A model generated the notes under the pieces. It did not search any database and was not told where the DNA came from. It was given only the letters and a program-made list of their open reading frames with translations. Positions 9,608-19,625 of a stretch of DNA of 64,000 nucleotides are shown piece after piece. Position 1 is the first letter of the stretch; every line of letters begins with the position of its first letter. Source of the DNA: Tectiglobus diatomicola. Lineage in GTDB: Bacteria; Pseudomonadota; Alphaproteobacteria; Rhizobiales; Hyphomicrobiaceae. The stretch is taken from assembly GCA_039583345.1 (NCBI GenBank), contig JAZDSJ010000006.1, positions 62,001 to 126,000 on the forward strand. Reading direction: 5' to 3'. Position numbers and translations under genes: made by a program.

Positions 9608-10775
9608 AACAGCCCGCAAATTTCAGGCGCTAGAAGATCAGGCACAAAATATTCTCAGTGTTTTTTGTGCTTCAGATTATGAGACAGTGGTTCCATCCAT
9701 TATCCAGCCAGCTGATCTATTTCTCGATTTTGTAGGCGAAGATCTACGACGCAGGACATACGTATTCACTGATCCAGAAGGCTCAGAATTGTGTCTACGT
9801 CCAGATTTGACAATCCCAACCTGTGATTTACACTGGCAACGCTATGGTCGCACTAGTGCTAGCGGACGTTATTGCTACAACGGCCCAGCTTTTCGCTTTC
9901 AACCAAATGGTGATGATTCTTATCATCCACGTGAATTTCGTCAGGTTGGAATCGAATTTTTTGGAAATGCACAATATGAAGCAGCGGAAACTGAGGTTTT
10001 AGCGCTCATTATTAAGACATTAAAATCAGTCGGCTTGCAAAATTTTAAGATCCGTATCGGTGATATCGGTATTTTTGAAGCACTTTTGGGTGCGCTTGAT
10101 ATACCAACACGCTGGCGTCAACGACTTAAATCACAGTTTTGTCGGCCGAATGCCTTCCGTGCAGCACTTAAAGAAATGTCATCACGGCCATCTGTTACTT
10201 TTGAAGGAGTACCAGAGGATTTATTGCGTGATATTAATGAGCTAAAATCACGAAATGTTGAACAAATTATTTTTCAATATTTAGATCGTCATAATATTGA
10301 GTTTATAGGTGCACGCTCAGTTTATGAAATAGCTCAAAATCTGACCGCAATGATCGAGGACTTACAAGGAGAGCCGATATCGGTTGCTAAACGCGAATTG
10401 CTAGAATCTTATCTTAATGTTGACGCTCCAGTACGTGCCGCAGGTGCACGTATACGTGACCTTATGCGGGCAAATGGTCTCAGTTTGTCAGGGGCATTAG
10501 AAATTTATGATCGTAGATTAAAAAATTTTATAGCTTCTGACATCGATTTAAGTCGCCTTTATTTTTCTGCAAATTTCGGAGGACGGCTTGGATATTACAC
10601 TGGTTTCGTATTTGAAGTTCACGCTACTGGGTTAGATTTCAACGTTCCTATTGCAGGTGGAGGGCGCTACGACAAACTCATGCGGGTTGTGGGTGCAAAT
10701 GCAGACGTACCAGCAGTTGGTGCAATGATACACACAGAACGCCTGCTACGTGCTTTTGAGGTAAATCAGTTATGA
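9597..10775 (+). CDS. hisZ: ATP phosphoribosyltransferase regulatory subunit HisZ
   Basis: HisZ is a HisRS paralogue without aminoacylation activity. It binds short-form HisG and is required for its activity and histidine feedback in the first step of histidine synthesis. The protein has the class II synthetase core: LCLRPDLTIPTCDLHW, a motif-2-like YNGPAFRFQ...EFRQVGIEFFG, and LGYYTGFVFEVH followed by GGGRYDKLM. It lacks the anticodon-binding domain (392 residues against 511 in HisS), as expected for HisZ. The gene overlaps hisS by 11 bases and hisG by 4 bases (ATGA at 10772-10775), a typical translationally coupled operon. Its presence fits the short hisG that follows. Confidence 0.93.
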   Translation: MSAETARKFQALEDQAQNILSVFCASDYETVVPSIIQPADLFLDFVGEDLRRRTYVFTDPEGSELCLRPDLTIPTCDLHWQRYGRTSASGRYCYNGPAFRFQPNGDDSYHPREFRQVGIEFFGNAQYEAAETEVLALIIKTLKSVGLQNFKIRIGDIGIFEALLGALDIPTRWRQRLKSQFCRPNAFRAALKEMSSRPSVTFEGVPEDLLRDINELKSRNVEQIIFQYLDRHNIEFIGARSVYEIAQNLTAMIEDLQGEPISVAKRELLESYLNVDAPVRAAGARIRDLMRANGLSLSGALEIYDRRLKNFIASDIDLSRLYFSANFGGRLGYYTGFVFEVHATGLDFNVPIAGGGRYDKLMRVVGANADVPAVGAMIHTERLLRAFEVNQL

Positions 10776-11476
10776 GCGAAAATTTGATCATTGGTGTACC
10801 ATCTAAAGGTCGTCTTACTGAGCAAACCGGCGAGGCTTTCTCTAAAGTTGGACTTCATATATCAAAGACTGGAAGCGAGCGTGGGTACCACGGTAAGATC
10901 TCAGACATAAACAATGTTGAGGTTTCCTTCATCTCGACTGCCGAGATTGCCAATTCTTTGAAAACAGGCCGTATCCATCTTGGTGTCGTTGGCGAAGATC
11001 TGATACGTGAAGAGATAATAGGTGTTAATGATCATGTGAAGTTCCTCAAAAAACTTGACTTCGGTCATGTCGATGTTGTGGTTGCCGTGCCTGACTGTTG
11101 GATAGATGTGTGGCGAATGCGTGATGTTGAGATTGCTGCCCAAATTTATCGTCGTCACCATCATCGCCGCATGAGCGTAGCAACCAAATACATAAATTTG
11201 ACACGTCAGCATTTCATGTGTCATGGCATAAGTGATTATCGTATAGTTGAAAGTCTTGGCGCTACAGAAGACATACCAATGACTGGAAAAGCTGATATGA
11301 TCGTTGACGAAACGAGTACGGGAGCGACGTTAAAAACTAACAATCTTCGTATTTTAAACGGTAATGATGGTGTCATTTTAAGATCAGAAGTAAACCTTAT
11401 TGCCTCTAAAACTGTTGAGTGGACACCTGAGACAAGAGCAGTAGAGAATGAAATATTGTCTAGGTTTGGAATTTAA
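10772..11476 (+). CDS. hisG: ATP phosphoribosyltransferase, short form (HisG-S)
   Basis: HisG joins ATP and PRPP to make phosphoribosyl-ATP, the committed step of histidine synthesis. At 234 residues this is the short form, which has no C-terminal regulatory domain and needs HisZ. The N-terminus has IGVPSKGRLTEQ. The middle has LGVVGEDLIRE, then RVATKY-like SVATKYINLTR. The PRPP-binding region is degenerate but recognisable as ADMIVDETSTGATLKTNNL. No other histidine genes follow; relatives often have hisD downstream, which is absent here. Whether histidine synthesis still works depends on genes outside the window. Start and stop are well supported by the overlap with hisZ. Confidence 0.93.
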   Translation: MSENLIIGVPSKGRLTEQTGEAFSKVGLHISKTGSERGYHGKISDINNVEVSFISTAEIANSLKTGRIHLGVVGEDLIREEIIGVNDHVKFLKKLDFGHVDVVVAVPDCWIDVWRMRDVEIAAQIYRRHHHRRMSVATKYINLTRQHFMCHGISDYRIVESLGATEDIPMTGKADMIVDETSTGATLKTNNLRILNGNDGVILRSEVNLIASKTVEWTPETRAVENEILSRFGI

Positions 11477-11901
11477 AAAAAGAATTAATGACGCCAGATA
11501 AGTCAAATTATATGCTTTCTCATGGGTAATTTTTTACTGTAAGTCTGGAGCTTTTACTAACAGCTCATTTTTACGTACATGATTTTTAAGCCAATAAACA
11601 AGAAAGATACATAAGATTTAATTTATACTATTTTAAGAGGTTACGAAATTTATTTCAGTAATTTCAATATTACTAAAATTAAGTGTGCATTAATATATTA
11701 TTTTCGTTTAAAATTAACTGAAAGTTTACTTCTTAAACGATTTAGGCCTTATAAGTGACGAATTAAAAACTTAATTGATAATATTTAAACTCTACCCTGC
11801 CCGACTTACTTTATAAGATCTAAGTCTACAGAATGCATAACTTTAAGTTATAGCATCTTATTTTTCTAATATCTGCCATGTTAACAACATAGCCAAAAAG
11901 T
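11477..11901. other. non-coding gap after hisG
   Basis: AT-rich sequence without open frames of note or a clear terminator. Relatives commonly have hisD here; no trace of it was recognised. Confidence 0.5.
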
Positions 11902-12132
11902 ATGAACAGTATTATGACAGAAGCAGAAATCAGTGAAATTGTGGAAATGGCATGGTGCGACCATACTTCTTTTGATATGATCTTTGAGATTACTGGCTTA
12001 TCTGAAACTCAGGTCATTAAAGTAATGCGCAGTGAACTTAAGCCAAAGAGCTTTCGCATGTGGCGCAAACGAGTTTCAGGCCGAATTAACAAGCATTCTT
12101 CAATCTTACGCGCAATTAAAAGGGATATGTAA
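11902..12132 (+). CDS. DUF2805 / TIGR03643 family small protein
   Basis: This small protein matches the DUF2805 (TIGR03643) family of about 70-90 residues with no established function. The diagnostic stretch TEAEISEIVEMAWCDHTSF is followed by the helix-turn-helix-like segment GLSETQVIKVMRSELKP, and then the conserved SFRMWRKRVSGR with a basic C-terminus. The helix-turn-helix look suggests nucleic-acid binding, but that is inference. Two ATGs are possible, at 11902 and at 11914 (MTEAEIS); the second agrees better with family members. The gene stands alone between two non-coding stretches. It is short but well conserved, so I regard it as real. Confidence 0.85.
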   Translation: MNSIMTEAEISEIVEMAWCDHTSFDMIFEITGLSETQVIKVMRSELKPKSFRMWRKRVSGRINKHSSILRAIKRDM

Positions 12133-13274
12133 TTTAAATACGATTTCTTTTTTATCTTCACATAAACTTTAATGACAAAAACTGTTATCCCTTTTTCAGA
12201 GAAATAATCTATATTCAAAAAATTTACATTCGACAACACATTGAACACAGATCTAACATAGACACAATAGCTGACAAAAGCACGGTATTAATTTGTAAAT
12301 TACAATCTATTTACATTTCCATTCTTTTGCATAGAGGTATATCTGTTCATTTTACGGATAATAATATTAATTTTGGACAAAAAATCGCAATATTAGATAA
12401 TGTTGACCACTTAAGAATGACATCGTAATAATGCTTACTAAAGATAATGTTGTATTCGAAGAGTGTATTATTATACAAATAAAATAATCCTATACTGTCA
12501 AAAAAGCTTAAATCAATACTTCATGCTTGTTAGTTTAATCTAAGGAAATTATTTTATATGTAACCGTTATATTATATGTAATTGTATTTCTCAGAACTAT
12601 AATATGCAACGTAAATTGTCTTAAATAGGCTGATTTATAGTCAGAAACTCACACATCTGTTAACGTACACAAAAGACCAGGAATAAGCTCTGGATATGTA
12701 TCTAGGAGATAACCTACCAAAAGATACGACTTGGCATATATAACATAACATATCTCCTAAATACGTTGGACATTTGATATCTTAAAAGCTGTTCGAATCA
12801 GCTTACTTATTGAATCGTACCGCACATAATTTAATTATTATCTCACGTACATGTAATCAAAAAATGGCACTTGTAGTGTAACAACGAAAAAATAGGTTTT
12901 AAGCAACGTTGAGATGTTTCTTCATAAGACATGAAGTTTATTTACTGAATTTTTAGCTACAATATTTCACCTTTCTGATTATAAGAATTGATGATGTATT
13001 TAATAATAAATTGCATCTATAATATGAGAGTTTTATTGAGGAAACAAAGAGCACAAAATGAATACCTAAAGCTTTGTTAATAGCGCCCTTCTTTACAGTA
13101 TTGAGATAGAAATCCTAACTTCACCTAGCTCCTAAACACTCTTGGAAAGTATAATAACTCTTGAAATTCTTTAGTTTTATCTATAAATCTTACATATGAT
13201 TGAAGTCACTAAATTTAAGCCTTCGAGTGAATTTATTTCCATTTATAAATAGTGTCACCTTGAAAGGCGTTAAC
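12133..13274. other. long non-coding region
   Basis: More than 1.1 kb without a supported gene. A perfect small hairpin AAGCTG-TTCGAAT-CAGCTT lies near 12788. Its loop resembles a tRNA T-loop, but the rest of a tRNA cannot be folded around it. Relatives often carry thyA upstream of folA; I found no trace of it. Confidence 0.5.
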
Positions 13275-13793
13275 TTGTCTTACATTAGATTAGCTTTTGT
13301 TGTCGCAGTCGCAGAAAATGGCGTAATTGGAAAAGATGGTATGCTTCCGTGGAGCATCTCATCCGATCTAAAACGGTTTCGTAGTATCACGTTCGGAAAG
13401 CCTGTAATTATGGGGCGCAAAACTTTTGAATCTATCAATAGAACTTTGGACGGTAGAAGTAACATAATTGTTACTCGTAAAGCTAATTTCAAAATCCAAG
13501 GTGCACATGTTGTTAACACTATTAAGTCTGCTATTACGAATGCGACTTTTATAGCGAAACGTGATGGTGTTAGTGAGATTATGGTTATAGGCGGAAGCCA
13601 AATTTACAATTCGTTATTAGAAAATGCGGACCGTATTTATTTAACACGGGTCCATAGCAAGCCAAAAGGAGATGCTTTTTTCCCTAACTTATCCAGTGAA
13701 CTCTGGTTGCAGACCGCTTATGAGGAACTACCATACGCAATAAAAGATGATTGTAGGGCAACTTTTTATGTTTTAGATCGTAGAATTCACTGA
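13275..13793 (+). CDS. folA: dihydrofolate reductase
   Basis: DHFR reduces dihydrofolate to tetrahydrofolate with NADPH. The sequence shows the N-terminal strand and Met20-loop region VVAVAENGVIGKDGMLPW, then SDLKRF with the catalytic acidic residue. It continues with KPVIMGRKTFES (NADPH binding), GRSNIIVTRK and VIGGSQIYN. I chose the TTG at 13275, giving MSYIRLAFVV, because GAAAGG lies 7 bases upstream and the product (172 residues) has the family's usual length. An in-frame TTG at 13200 would add 25 residues not seen in DHFRs. The gene stands alone; thymidylate synthase, often adjacent, is absent. Function is secure, the start less so. Confidence 0.92.
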   Translation: MSYIRLAFVVAVAENGVIGKDGMLPWSISSDLKRFRSITFGKPVIMGRKTFESINRTLDGRSNIIVTRKANFKIQGAHVVNTIKSAITNATFIAKRDGVSEIMVIGGSQIYNSLLENADRIYLTRVHSKPKGDAFFPNLSSELWLQTAYEELPYAIKDDCRATFYVLDRRIH

Positions 13794-14143
13794 AATTTCA
13801 AATTAAGTTAAAATTTTTAGCGCAAACAATAAAGAGATAGAATTTTTACTATAACTAAAGAAATCAAACTTACACTCATAATGACTAACACGAAGGCTAG
13901 AACATAGTTATCAATATAGAAAGATTTTATTTATTATTTTGAAGATTTATTACGAACAACCTAAGTCTCATGCTAGGCTCCCAGATAAACCTTTTGCCTT
14001 GCTACTTAGTTTGTGCAAACACTACAGGTTCGTTCAGGGGCACCTCTGACTAGGTTTACATTAGAAATCATAAATTTTTGACTTAGATTTTACATCAGCC
14101 GACTTGGGCTTAAACACAACTACAGGTATGGAAGGCAGCTTGA
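13794..14143. other. intergenic region upstream of hflK
   Basis: 350 bases without a gene. It should carry the hflKC promoter, but I see no clear boxes. GGAAG about 9 bases before the hflK ATG is the ribosome binding site. Confidence 0.45.
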
Positions 14144-15277
14144 ATGTCTTGGAATAATGACAGCCAAGGTGGTTGGAAAAGTAGTGGCAGTAATGGTGGT
14201 GGTCCGTGGGGGCAGAACCCGTGGGGGCAGGGGCCTCGTGGCGGAAACCAACAACAGCCAGATCTAGAAGAAATGCTAAAGCGTGGTCAAGACCGACTTA
14301 AACGCGTAATGCCTGGGGGCGGACCTGGCGGACTTCCCGGCTATGCTTGGTTCATAATTGCAGCGATTGGTATAAGTATAATTGGCTTTTATACTTTTAC
14401 TTACAAAGTAAATCCTAACCAGAGAGGAATAGTGCTTCGGTTTGGCGAGTACGTTCGTTGGGAAGGACCAGGACTTCATTTTCGCCTACCATTCCCAATT
14501 GAAGAGGTTTTGACACCAGATGTAACCAAACGTCGTGAAGAGCAGATTGGCATGCGTACTCCATTAGGTGGGGGGGCTGGAGGCAACATCCGAGATGTAG
14601 AGCAAGAAAGCTTGATGCTTACTGGTGATGAGAATATTGTTGATGTGGATTTTGTAGTCGTTTGGTATATAAACAACGCTGAAGATTATCTTTTTAATAT
14701 ACAAAATCCTCAAACTACGGTCAAAGAAGTTGCTGAGAGCTCGATGCGAGAAGTTGTAGGGCAAAATGATATACAACCAATTCTGACACAAGCTCGGAAG
14801 GCTACTGAAGCTTCTGTGATGGATTTAATGCAATCAACACTCGACCAATACGGATCAGGAATAAAGATAGATAAGGTACGCCTCCAAAAAGTTGATCCTC
14901 CAGAGAAAGTGATAGGATCTTTCCGGGACGTACAGGCTGCCCGTGCAGATAAAGAACGCTTGCAAAATGAGGCTAAAGCTTACGCCAACCAAGTAGTTCC
15001 TAAAGCACGCGGAGAGGCAGAACGTATAGTTCAGGTTGCTGAAGGCTACCGGCAACAAATGGTTGCTGAGGCAAATGGTCAAGCTGAAAGGTTTGAAAAA
15101 ATTTACACTGAATATAAAAAGGCTCCGGACATAACTCGAAAGCGGCTGTTTCTCGAGACTATGGAACGTGTCCTCCAGAAAACTGACAAGATAATACTTG
15201 ATAGTAAAGCCGGATCTGGCGTCGTCCCATATTTACCTTTGAACGAACTGACAAAAAAAACTAGCGGGAGCCAGTGA
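14144..15277 (+). CDS. hflK: HflK, FtsH protease modulator subunit
   Basis: HflK is an SPFH/band 7 membrane protein that forms with HflC a large periplasm-facing complex around the FtsH protease. The N-terminal 65 residues are rich in Gly, Asn and Gln (GGGPWGQNPWGQGPRG), as is usual. One transmembrane helix follows (about residues 67-87, WFIIAAIGISIIGFYTF). Then comes the band 7 domain beginning NPNQRGIVLRFGEY, and a long helical region ending in KARGEAERIVQVAEGYRQQ. Length 377 is normal. hflC starts one base after its stop, so the two form one operon. In many proteobacteria a DegP-type protease follows hflC; none is found here. Confidence 0.94.
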   Translation: MSWNNDSQGGWKSSGSNGGGPWGQNPWGQGPRGGNQQQPDLEEMLKRGQDRLKRVMPGGGPGGLPGYAWFIIAAIGISIIGFYTFTYKVNPNQRGIVLRFGEYVRWEGPGLHFRLPFPIEEVLTPDVTKRREEQIGMRTPLGGGAGGNIRDVEQESLMLTGDENIVDVDFVVVWYINNAEDYLFNIQNPQTTVKEVAESSMREVVGQNDIQPILTQARKATEASVMDLMQSTLDQYGSGIKIDKVRLQKVDPPEKVIGSFRDVQAARADKERLQNEAKAYANQVVPKARGEAERIVQVAEGYRQQMVAEANGQAERFEKIYTEYKKAPDITRKRLFLETMERVLQKTDKIILDSKAGSGVVPYLPLNELTKKTSGSQ

Positions 15278-15278
15278 A

Positions 15279-16172
15279 TTGAAGCGATTTATTTTGACTG
15301 TTTTTGTCGTTATTCTTAGTTTGACAGCCGCGGCAGTATACCTGTCTGCATTTGTGGTGCGCCAAACCCAACAAGCCATAGTGCTTGAATTTGGTCGCCC
15401 GATTGAGAAAGGTGTTATTACTAAGCCAGGTTTGCACTGGAAAATTCCCATCGCGCAAACTGTAGATTACTTTGATAAACGTATTCTTGACCTAGATACT
15501 TTACCTCAGGAAGTTATAGCTTCTGACCAGAAACGTCTGGTAGTAGATGCCTATGCACGGTTCCGAATTTCAGATCCTCTGGAATTTTATAAAACCGTTC
15601 GTACTGAGCGCGAGGCTAGGAGGAGACTTAGTGCGTTTCTTGATTCATCCATACGGCGAGCACTTGGGTCTGTAACTTTTCAGGATGTGGTTCGTGATAA
15701 ACGCGAAGAACTTATGCAGACAATTACGAAGCAAGTAAATCACGATGCTGGAGATCTTGGAATAGAGGTAGTAGATGTTCGCATTAAACGTGCAGATTTA
15801 CCTAAAGAAAATAGTGAAGCTATCTATCGTCGTATGCAGACAGAACGTGAACGCGAGGCTGCTGAATTCCGCGCAGAAGGTGCAGCTGAAGCCAATCGCA
15901 TTCGTGCAAGAGCAGACCGCGAGAGTACCGTAATATTAGCTAAAGCTAATGAGGAAGCCGAGAAAATACGTGGTGAGGGCGACGCTGAACGTAATAAGAT
16001 TTTTGCTGGTGCTTTCAGTAAAGATCCAGATTTTTTTTCTTTCTATCGCTCTATGCAGGCATATGAAACGGGTCTACAGTCAAAGGACACACGCTTAGTA
16101 ATCTCACCTAATTCTGACTTTTTCCGATACTTTGGGGATCCATCGGGGGGCCAGTTGGTTAAACCAAAATGA
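15279..16172 (+). CDS. hflC: HflC, FtsH protease modulator subunit
   Basis: HflC is the partner of HflK in the SPFH complex that controls FtsH. It has an N-terminal membrane anchor (about residues 3-24) and then the band 7 motif QTQQAIVLEFGRP. A long coiled coil with alternating Glu/Arg/Ala follows (REREAAEFRAEGAAEANR...). The conserved DPDFFSFYRSMQAYE segment is near the C-terminus. The start is a TTG at 15279, one base after the hflK stop, with GGGAG about 8 bases upstream; no closer ATG fits. The C-terminus overlaps the next gene by 4 bases. Length 297 is standard. Confidence 0.94.
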   Translation: MKRFILTVFVVILSLTAAAVYLSAFVVRQTQQAIVLEFGRPIEKGVITKPGLHWKIPIAQTVDYFDKRILDLDTLPQEVIASDQKRLVVDAYARFRISDPLEFYKTVRTEREARRRLSAFLDSSIRRALGSVTFQDVVRDKREELMQTITKQVNHDAGDLGIEVVDVRIKRADLPKENSEAIYRRMQTEREREAAEFRAEGAAEANRIRARADRESTVILAKANEEAEKIRGEGDAERNKIFAGAFSKDPDFFSFYRSMQAYETGLQSKDTRLVISPNSDFFRYFGDPSGGQLVKPK

Positions 16173-16354
16173 ACGATCTAATTATCGGCCTAGGACTAGC
16201 TTTAGTAATTGAGGGGCTGCTTTGGGCAGCCTTTCCAAATTTGGCACTACGGTTTCTCAAAGCGGTCATAAGCTCTCCAGAAATACAACTTCGCTTTACA
16301 GGAGCTTGCATTATGGGTTGTGGAGTTTTTATAGTTTGGTTAGTTCGTGGATAG
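16169..16354 (+). CDS. DUF2065 small membrane protein
   Basis: This 61-residue protein belongs to the DUF2065 family (YjeT-like), commonly found directly after hflC. It consists of two transmembrane helices: an N-terminal one (LIIGLGLALVIEGLLWAAFP) and a C-terminal one (GACIMGCGVFIVWLVR), separated by a short loop. No function is established; genetic linkage suggests an accessory role with HflKC/FtsH. Its ATG overlaps the hflC stop (ATGA), so it is the third gene of the operon. The position, size and two-helix pattern make the call firm despite its short length. Confidence 0.85.
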   Translation: MNDLIIGLGLALVIEGLLWAAFPNLALRFLKAVISSPEIQLRFTGACIMGCGVFIVWLVRG

Positions 16355-16940
16355 AACTTTTTGTTGTGCTAAGTTACACATTTGCAATTCAATTTATTCA
16401 CTTTGTTGCTAGGACTAGGCTGCAACTAGTGCAACAACCTGAAGGATTATTTAATTTACTTTATAACCATTCAAAAAATACTTTAACAAAGTAAGTCTGC
16501 TGTGCTTTTCTAGCTGAGTTGTTTTAAAGATAGTAAAAGTTAGATAACACTTTAAATCTCTTGATTAGAGTTATTTTTTTCGGTCAAAATATTAGTTGTT
16601 AGAAATTATTGCAAACAATCCCTTTATATATATTAATTAATTAGAGTTTATATCTGAGATTCAACCACTTTATTTAATTTCTTAGAAACCTTGAGATCTT
16701 TGAATATTATGTAATAAAGTTAAATTTCAAGGTCGCATTTAAGCCAAGTTGAGCTCTCACTTAGAAAGTTTTTGATACTTTAATTCCAGCTAATAGTTGC
16801 TCTCGATGTTAAAGTTAAAATTGAATGGTTAATACTGTATAATGAAAATTGTAAGTCGCATTGTATGACCTTTCAGCAATGTTGTCGTATGTTTTTTTAG
16901 CAGGGTATATAGTTGGTAAAATGGATTACGGAGTAAGATA
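16355..16940. other. non-coding gap after the hflKC operon
   Basis: Nothing recognisable. A 90-codon frame overlapping the end of DUF2065 is a frame shadow that runs on by chance. The DegP/HtrA protease gene that often follows hflKC is missing. Confidence 0.5.
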
Positions 16941-17654
16941 GTGAATGGCAGCTATAGGATTTGGGATTCTATCTCAGGGTTATTTGCGTCTGTGCAGCAA
17001 GATAGTCATAAATTAATTGGTGTTGGCCTTGTGCTAACTACAATTTGCCTTTTTTTTTCAATAACTTTAAGTTGCATTCTCTTTATTTTGACAGCATGCA
17101 CTGCACATTTTTTTAGAGATCCTAAGCGTGTAACTCCACTTCGAGAGGGCTTAATTATCTCACCTGCAGACGGCCGCGTAGCAAATATAGAGAAAGTGAT
17201 GCCACCACCAGAACTTAGTATGTTAGGAAAGGAACGTATACGTATTTCTATATTCTCTTCGCTTTTTGACATGCATATAAGTCGTGCACCAGCCTCAGGA
17301 TTTATAAAGCGATCAGTTTATGTCCCTGGATCATTCTTACGTGCCTCTAATGATAAATCCAGTGAAGATAACGAGCGCCGAGGGTTGGTAATTGAAACAC
17401 CGTCGGGCTCAGAGATCGCCGTACTACAGATTGCCGGAATGCTTACACAACGAATAGTAACATTTTTTAGTAACGGGGATACAATCGGAGTAGGTCAACG
17501 CTTCGGATTAATACGCTTAGGTTCACGCATTGATATTTATTTACCAGAGGGACATTCTTCGCACGTTTCAATAGGTCAGCTCATGATTGCTGGCGAAACA
17601 GTAATTGCTGATTTGAAATCAGCTGAGACTGAACGCGAGACTAGACGTTGTTGA
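16941..17654 (+). CDS. psd: phosphatidylserine decarboxylase, short type
   Basis: This enzyme makes phosphatidylethanolamine from phosphatidylserine at the inner membrane. The N-terminus has two hydrophobic segments (about residues 24-56), then FFRDPKR and SPADGRV, the conserved Psd blocks. Next comes FDMHISRAPASG, matching the family's VH.NR.P. region. Self-cleavage to give the pyruvoyl group is expected at the Gly-Ser of IRLGSRIDIYLP (about residues 194-195). The length of 237 fits the short form of many alphaproteobacteria. The start is a GTG at 16941. In relatives pssA, for phosphatidylserine synthase, follows; it is not found here, so the substrate must come from a gene elsewhere. Confidence 0.92.
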   Translation: MNGSYRIWDSISGLFASVQQDSHKLIGVGLVLTTICLFFSITLSCILFILTACTAHFFRDPKRVTPLREGLIISPADGRVANIEKVMPPPELSMLGKERIRISIFSSLFDMHISRAPASGFIKRSVYVPGSFLRASNDKSSEDNERRGLVIETPSGSEIAVLQIAGMLTQRIVTFFSNGDTIGVGQRFGLIRLGSRIDIYLPEGHSSHVSIGQLMIAGETVIADLKSAETERETRRC

Positions 17655-18161
17655 TAACAAATATATTATTAGTGCAAACATTATAAAACTTGTAATATCC
17701 ATGCTAGATTATGTGTACAACATTATTTAAAAAGTAATTAGCAAAATATTGCCGAAGAAAGTAGTTTTGATCATCACTTGCATTAGTTAATATTTACGTT
17801 ATTTGAACAAATAAATAATTTAATTATTAATTTGAAATTAATTGCAAATTTTTTAAGCTTTTACAGCTGGTAAAATTATATATAAAACCTGTGCATCACA
17901 CTGAAAACTCATGATATTGTCACTTATTTATTGCATAATATGCTGTTAGTAAGTACTGCTTTATGTTATTGCTTTTTTTGTTGCATAAGAGGTAGCCTAG
18001 ATAAAGCTATCTTACATATCAAAAGAATTCAAATCTAAAGAAAGACGGTTTTCTGTTTAGCAGAGATAAAAACTTAAAAAGTTCCAGTATTTTCCTGACA
18101 TCTTGTTACATAATTATCGGAATACTACACGTGACTTGAATTAGGCGTCTTGGTAATAACC
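17655..18161. other. non-coding gap between psd and coaBC
   Basis: AT-rich sequence with frequent stops. The expected pssA gene was not recognised, even as fragments. Confidence 0.5.
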
Positions 18162-19355
18162 ATGCAAAAACAACGTATTATTTTGATTATCGGTGGTAGC
18201 ATTGCAGCCTATAAATGTCTTGAACTGATCAGGCAGTTACGAGAAAGAGATATTAGTGTTCTTACAATTATAACAAAAGCTGCACAACACTTTGTAACAC
18301 CTCTTTCGGTCGCTGCACTGAGTAACAACAGAGTTTTTACTAATCTGTTTGATGTAGATGAAGAAAGTGAAATAGGTCATATTCGTCTTTCGCGTAAATC
18401 CTCTTTAATAGTAGTTGCACCCGCTACAGCCGATCTACTCGCTAAAATGGCAGGTGGCCATGCAGATGACCTCGCAACAGCTGTGCTCATGGCAGCAGAC
18501 AAGCCAGTACTTGCTATACCAGCCATGAACCCACGAATGTGGAAACATCCAGCAACACAACGAAACGTGTCCCAACTTTTGTCCGATGGCGTACAGTTCC
18601 TTGGGCCTAACTTTGGTAAAATGGCAGAAGCTAACGAAGCCGGCCCAGGCCGCATGTCAGAACCTACTGAAATAGTCGAGGTAATTGAGTTTTTGCTTGC
18701 AGATCGCACACCAATGAAAGGGTATCACGTTCTGATTACAGCTGGGCCGACGTATGAGCCAATAGATCCTGTGCGCTATATTGCCAATCGATCTTCTGGA
18801 AAACAGGGCTATGCTTTAGCTATTGCTGCGCGTAATATGGGAGCTAAAGTAACACTAGTCTCTGGACCAACAAATCTTAATACCCCTCACGGTGTAAAAT
18901 TTTGTCCCGTTGTAACAGTCGAGGAAATGCTTTCAGCAGTCGAGGCTTCATTACCCGCCGATGTTGCTATTTTTGCAGCAGCTGCTGCTGATTGGAGAAT
19001 TAGTGAGCGGTCAACACAGAAGATAAAAAAAAATGGAAATCTTCCTCCATTGTTTTCACTTTCAGAAAATCCTGATATTCTACGTATAATTTCAGGTCAT
19101 GAAAAAGCCAGACCTAAACTTGTGGTCGGTTTTGCCGCCGAGACTGAAAACGTCATTGAAAACGCTAAAGCAAAATTGTTTAGGAAAAAGTGTGATTTAA
19201 TAATAGCTAACGATGTCTCTCACTATAGCGGTATTATGAGAGGCATGCGCAACGAGGTCCACATTGTTTCCTACAATGGTGTTGAAAGCTGGCCGGAAAT
19301 GGATAAACAGCATGTTGCAAACAAGCTTTTGAAGCTTATTTCGGAGCAACTTTAA
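18162..19355 (+). CDS. coaBC: CoaBC: phosphopantothenoylcysteine decarboxylase/synthetase
   Basis: This bifunctional flavoprotein couples cysteine to 4'-phosphopantothenate (CoaB) and decarboxylates the product (CoaC) in coenzyme A synthesis. The CoaC half (about residues 1-185) shows IGGSIAAYK, APATADLLAKMA and PAMNPRMW, the FMN-binding and active-site blocks. The CoaB half starts at about 188 with ITAGPTYEPIDPVRYIANRSSG, followed by AAAAADWR and KIKKNG with the conserved Lys. The ATG at 18162 is preferred because it starts directly at MQKQRIILIIGG; a TTG at 18150 would add four residues. Relatives usually have dut downstream, which is absent here. Length 397 is normal. Confidence 0.93.
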   Translation: MQKQRIILIIGGSIAAYKCLELIRQLRERDISVLTIITKAAQHFVTPLSVAALSNNRVFTNLFDVDEESEIGHIRLSRKSSLIVVAPATADLLAKMAGGHADDLATAVLMAADKPVLAIPAMNPRMWKHPATQRNVSQLLSDGVQFLGPNFGKMAEANEAGPGRMSEPTEIVEVIEFLLADRTPMKGYHVLITAGPTYEPIDPVRYIANRSSGKQGYALAIAARNMGAKVTLVSGPTNLNTPHGVKFCPVVTVEEMLSAVEASLPADVAIFAAAAADWRISERSTQKIKKNGNLPPLFSLSENPDILRIISGHEKARPKLVVGFAAETENVIENAKAKLFRKKCDLIIANDVSHYSGIMRGMRNEVHIVSYNGVESWPEMDKQHVANKLLKLISEQL

Positions 19356-19625
19356 GATTAAGACTATTTTGCTTATTGACGTTCAACTCTATCGAAAACT
19401 CTTGTTAAGAGTAGAACACTCGATTATCATGTCAAGTCCAAAGCATTGGCCTCATTTAGTTGTTCAATTACTAGGTATAAAAACTCTAACACGGCAGGCT
19501 CGAAAGTCGTCCATATAAGTCAATTCGAAGGCTCAATCCTCTTTTGATAGGTTTGAATGGGGTGATAAAGTAAAAAGCCTGAAACTGAAATATAACTTAA
19601 CACGTTATTAATAGGATATTACATA

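Noticed and set aside
12780..12810. Hairpin AAGCTG-TTCGAAT-CAGCTT resembling a tRNA T-arm
   Set aside because: The upstream 60 bases do not fold into the rest of a tRNA; likely a chance palindrome or a very old remnant.
16222..16494. 90-codon frame overlapping DUF2065
   Set aside because: Out-of-frame shadow of the conserved gene that continues by chance into non-coding sequence.
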